A program made the position numbers and the translations under genes. 64,000 nucleotides of DNA, from contig JAIXMF010000007.1 in the NCBI GenBank assembly GCA_025201365.1, forward strand, positions 682,001-746,000. The letters are read 5' to 3'. The notes beneath the pieces are model-generated. The model did no database searches. It was given only the letters and a program-made list of their open reading frames with translations, and was not told the origin of the DNA. The stretch is from Syncephalis plumigaleata (lineage: Eukaryota > Zoopagomycota > Zoopagomycetes > Zoopagales > Piptocephalidaceae). Below, piece after piece: positions 61,770 through 64,000 of the stretch (positions are counted from its first letter, which is position 1; every line of letters begins with the position of its first letter).

Positions 61770-62837
61770 ATGAGTCGATCTTCAGGTTACGATCGGCATA
61801 TTACCATCTTCTCGCCAGAAGGTCGTCTCTATCAAGTTGGTGAGACTTGCTCTAGGATAAAAGTACAGTGAAAATATGAATACTAATATGAGACTATAGA
61901 ATATGCATTCAAGGCTATTTCCAACTCGGGTGTCACCTCGGTCGGTGTACGTGGCAAGGACTCGGTAGTAATTATTACGCAGAAGAAAGTACCAGTAAGT
62001 AGACATAGTACTCTATTGAATAAACGTCAGATGACTAGAGTAGCACTCGATAATCATAGGACACACTATTGGATGCATCCTCAGTGACCAATCTATTTGC
62101 ATTAACACCTTACGTCGGTTGTGTGATGACAGGCATTACAGGTAGATGATGATCAAGTGCTCATTATGAACTATTATTATTGATCACTAATCATCATTGT
62201 AGCTGATGCTCGTTTACAAGTATCGCGTGCTCGTCAAGAAGCAGCTGAATTCCGTTATAAATACGGATATGAAATGCCCACAGATATGATTGCTAAGCGT
62301 ATGGCTAATATCAATCAACTGTACACGCAACAGGCTGCCATGCGTCCACTTGGTGTATGTAAGTAATCATCGAATAGCTCGACTATTAATGCTGCTGCTG
62401 CTGCTACTACTTTTATATAAATCAGCCTATTAACCTAACAAGTATAGCTATGATTATAATTGGTGTCGACGATGAACATGGTCCTATGCTGTACAAGTGT
62501 GATCCGGCCGGGTATTACGTTGGCTACAAGGCTACCGGTGCTGGTGCCAAACAACAAGAGGTTATCAGCTACTTGGAGAAGAAGTTGAAGCGTGAACCTG
62601 AGCTGAACTTTGAAGAGACCATCGAGGTAAGTAATAACAACGACAACAATGTAAAACAACCAATATTAATGATCATGATTATAGTTGGCCATTAATACAC
62701 TTGCTTCCGTATTGTCAGCTGATTTTAAACCAACTGACGTTGAATTGGCCTATGTCACCGCAGATGATCGACAATTCCGTGTCATGTCTACAGATGAGAT
62801 TGAACAACATCTACAACGTATCACCGAACGGGACTGA
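61770..62837 (+). CDS. PSMA6: 20S proteasome subunit alpha-1 (alpha type 6)
   Basis: Six exons. [20 protein letters not shown] then [20 protein letters not shown] is the proteasome alpha signature (the N-terminal gate helix with [18 protein letters not shown]). Further blocks are [80 protein letters not shown] and [20 protein letters not shown], ending [26 protein letters not shown] and MRPLGV point to alpha-1 (yeast Scl1, human PSMA6). It is structural: alpha rings gate the 20S chamber. It is convergent with the next gene, with 103 bases between stops. Confidence 0.95.
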
Positions 62838-62940
62838 ACACATTGATATCATCACAGAAAGTAATAAACTATTCTTTTGCTTCAAACAATGATTACTTGT
62901 GGAATGTTCGTTTATTAGTAGAATACAGAATAAATAATAG

Positions 62941-63406
62941 TTATGGTAATAATTCCGATGTCTGCTCTTGTTGCTCTTGCTGCTGCTGTTGTTGCTGTTC
63001 TTGTCGTTGCACTAGAACCACCTGCCATACAACAATGCTCACCCATAATCCAATGGTGACTGCCAATATAATCTGTAGTAAAAGAACAAGAGAAGATATT
63101 GACTAGTGACTACATGATACAATCATCATCTATTACCTTAGTAAGTATGCAGCATTGAAGTGAAGGAGGTCCACGCGACTTGTCTCGATGAATTGGAAGA
63201 TAGGACGATGGTAGATGACGTGTAGTATTAGACGGAGAATCAATGGTAGTTGCGTTGGTTGACTCATCAATCTGCGGCAATAATGGAAGTACGATACTGC
63301 TCGTCTCATCCAATTCACGCTGACAATTATGCTTATTCAACACTTTCTCGTCAACACAAAGTGCAACATGATCCACAGTAAGACTATCTTGTTGTATTGG
63401 TGACAT
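62941..63406 (-). CDS. Small single-pass membrane protein, unrecognised
   Basis: Two exons joined by a GT-AG intron (about 63073-63137). Start MSPIQQDSLTVDHVALCVDE, a polar Ser/Thr/Asn-rich middle (SSYLPIHRDKSRGPPSLQCC), then a hydrophobic segment across the splice (IILAVTIGLWVSIVVWQVVL) and a Gln-rich tail ending TSELLP. About 133 residues. One membrane segment near the C-terminus, no signal peptide. I do not recognise it. Confidence 0.5.
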
Positions 63407-63849
63407 GTAGAAAGTGTATAACGGCTATGCTAACGGTCAGCTTACGAGATAGCAAATATCAAAATGGTAGAAATCAAGGCAATGGGAATATAGAAGAAAA
63501 GGATACTCGAGCCATGTTAGGCAACGCACACGCACACATTGTCTATTAGTGCGTGCCTTTGTGGTCTACGAAAAGAGGAAGGAGTCAACACTTGCCTTGG
63601 CTTATTATTCTGATTGGTTAACGATAGATTATACGGAAGAGTATGGAGATGGGCGTACAAACATTCCCGTCTTCTACTGAAACAGAATGAAATCGCATTA
63701 TTTATACGCTTTGTATCTCATCGTAGACAAGCGATAACCATTTATAAGCAAATCATCACATAATCCAGTAATAGATGAGCATTAGTCAGAATACATCGTT
63801 GTATATTAGAAGAAAAGCTTTATTCAGCATTAATCGTTGTCCACGCTTA
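63407..63849. other. Intergenic stretch
   Basis: Promoter side of the small membrane-protein gene and 3' side of the porin gene. No gene, repeat or RNA seen. Confidence 0.5.
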
Positions 63850-64000
63850 TTAGTTCTCCAATACTAGGCTAATACCAACTTTGTGGGCGCTTTCATTCAA
63901 ACGCGTCGTGTCGAAACTGCCACCCAATGACACCTTGACACCGGCACGAAGTCGTTGCGTGTAACCTAGACCCAAACGACCACCATTATCGATCTTGGCC
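63850..64000 (-). CDS. Mitochondrial outer-membrane porin (VDAC), C-terminal end
   Basis: The visible last 50 codons read AKIDNGGRLGLGYTQRLRAG, VKVSLGGSFDTTRLNESAHK and VGISLVLEN before the stop at 63850-63852. This is the end of the eukaryotic porin barrel: G-x-G-Y-T-Q-x-L-(R/K)-x-G-(V/I)-K and the closing beta strand AHKVGISLVLEN match fungal porin (for example KINNLGIAGLSYTQ..). VDAC passes ATP, ADP and other small solutes across the outer membrane. The start lies beyond the window. Confidence 0.93.
   Translation of the reverse strand, partial: AKIDNGGRLGLGYTQRLRAGVKVSLGGSFDTTRLNESAHKVGISLVLEN

Overview
The window looks like nuclear DNA of an AT-rich, gene-dense, intron-rich eukaryote, most economically an early-diverging fungus. 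Almost every host gene is cut by introns of about 45-110 bp with GT-AG ends and TACTAA-like branch sites. The set includes a Mid1-type calcium-channel cysteine-rich domain, a fungal-style mitochondrial porin, an F-box/PP2-like protein, glutaryl-CoA dehydrogenase and Npr2. The organism call is inference from gene content only. Host genes end on TAA, TAG and TGA, so the standard code applies.

Left gene block (1-18300): the C-terminal part of a leucine-rich-repeat protein (+), a small acidic protein with weak Tom22 likeness (+), VPS52 (-), inorganic pyrophosphatase with an in-frame N-terminal extension that looks like a mitochondrial presequence (+), proteasome ubiquitin receptor RPN10 (+), ribosomal protein uS12/RPS23 (+), an importin-7/8-type importin-beta (-), glutaryl-CoA dehydrogenase (+) and an unrecognised secreted protein (-).

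Repeat and transposon block (18900-44730): an ENPP-type phosphodiesterase gene (20043-22129, -) lies between two diverged direct copies of a dispersed, strand-asymmetric repeat. The second copy runs into one arm of a very long inverted repeat (22674-24352) around a core of about 1 kb. The other arm is split in two by a Ty3/Gypsy-type element (A, 25535-41840, minus). A holds a chromodomain Ty3/Gypsy element (B, 28690-39398, plus) that carries a dUTPase, and B holds a second chromodomain element (C, 30870-35816, plus). Each LTR pair looks identical by eye and each element has a short target duplication, so the series inverted repeat, A, B, C was built recently. A broken coiled-coil gene follows (43705-44724).

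Right gene block (45660-64000): an intronless CD39-like apyrase (+), a SAM-like plus Rieske protein (-), a short Mid1-type protein (+), an F-box/PP2-like protein (+), a DinB-like protein (-), PPWD1 (WD40 plus cyclophilin, +), a C-terminal-motor kinesin-14 (-), NPRL2 of the SEACIT/GATOR1 complex (+), a solo LTR, proteasome subunit alpha-6 (+), a small single-pass membrane protein (-) and the C-terminal end of the mitochondrial porin VDAC (-). These are unlinked housekeeping functions (protein turnover, trafficking, nuclear import, splicing, spindle, TORC1 control). Neighbours are often convergent with only tens to a few hundred bases between stops. Intron-exon borders were read by eye; spans are from start codon to stop codon and include introns.
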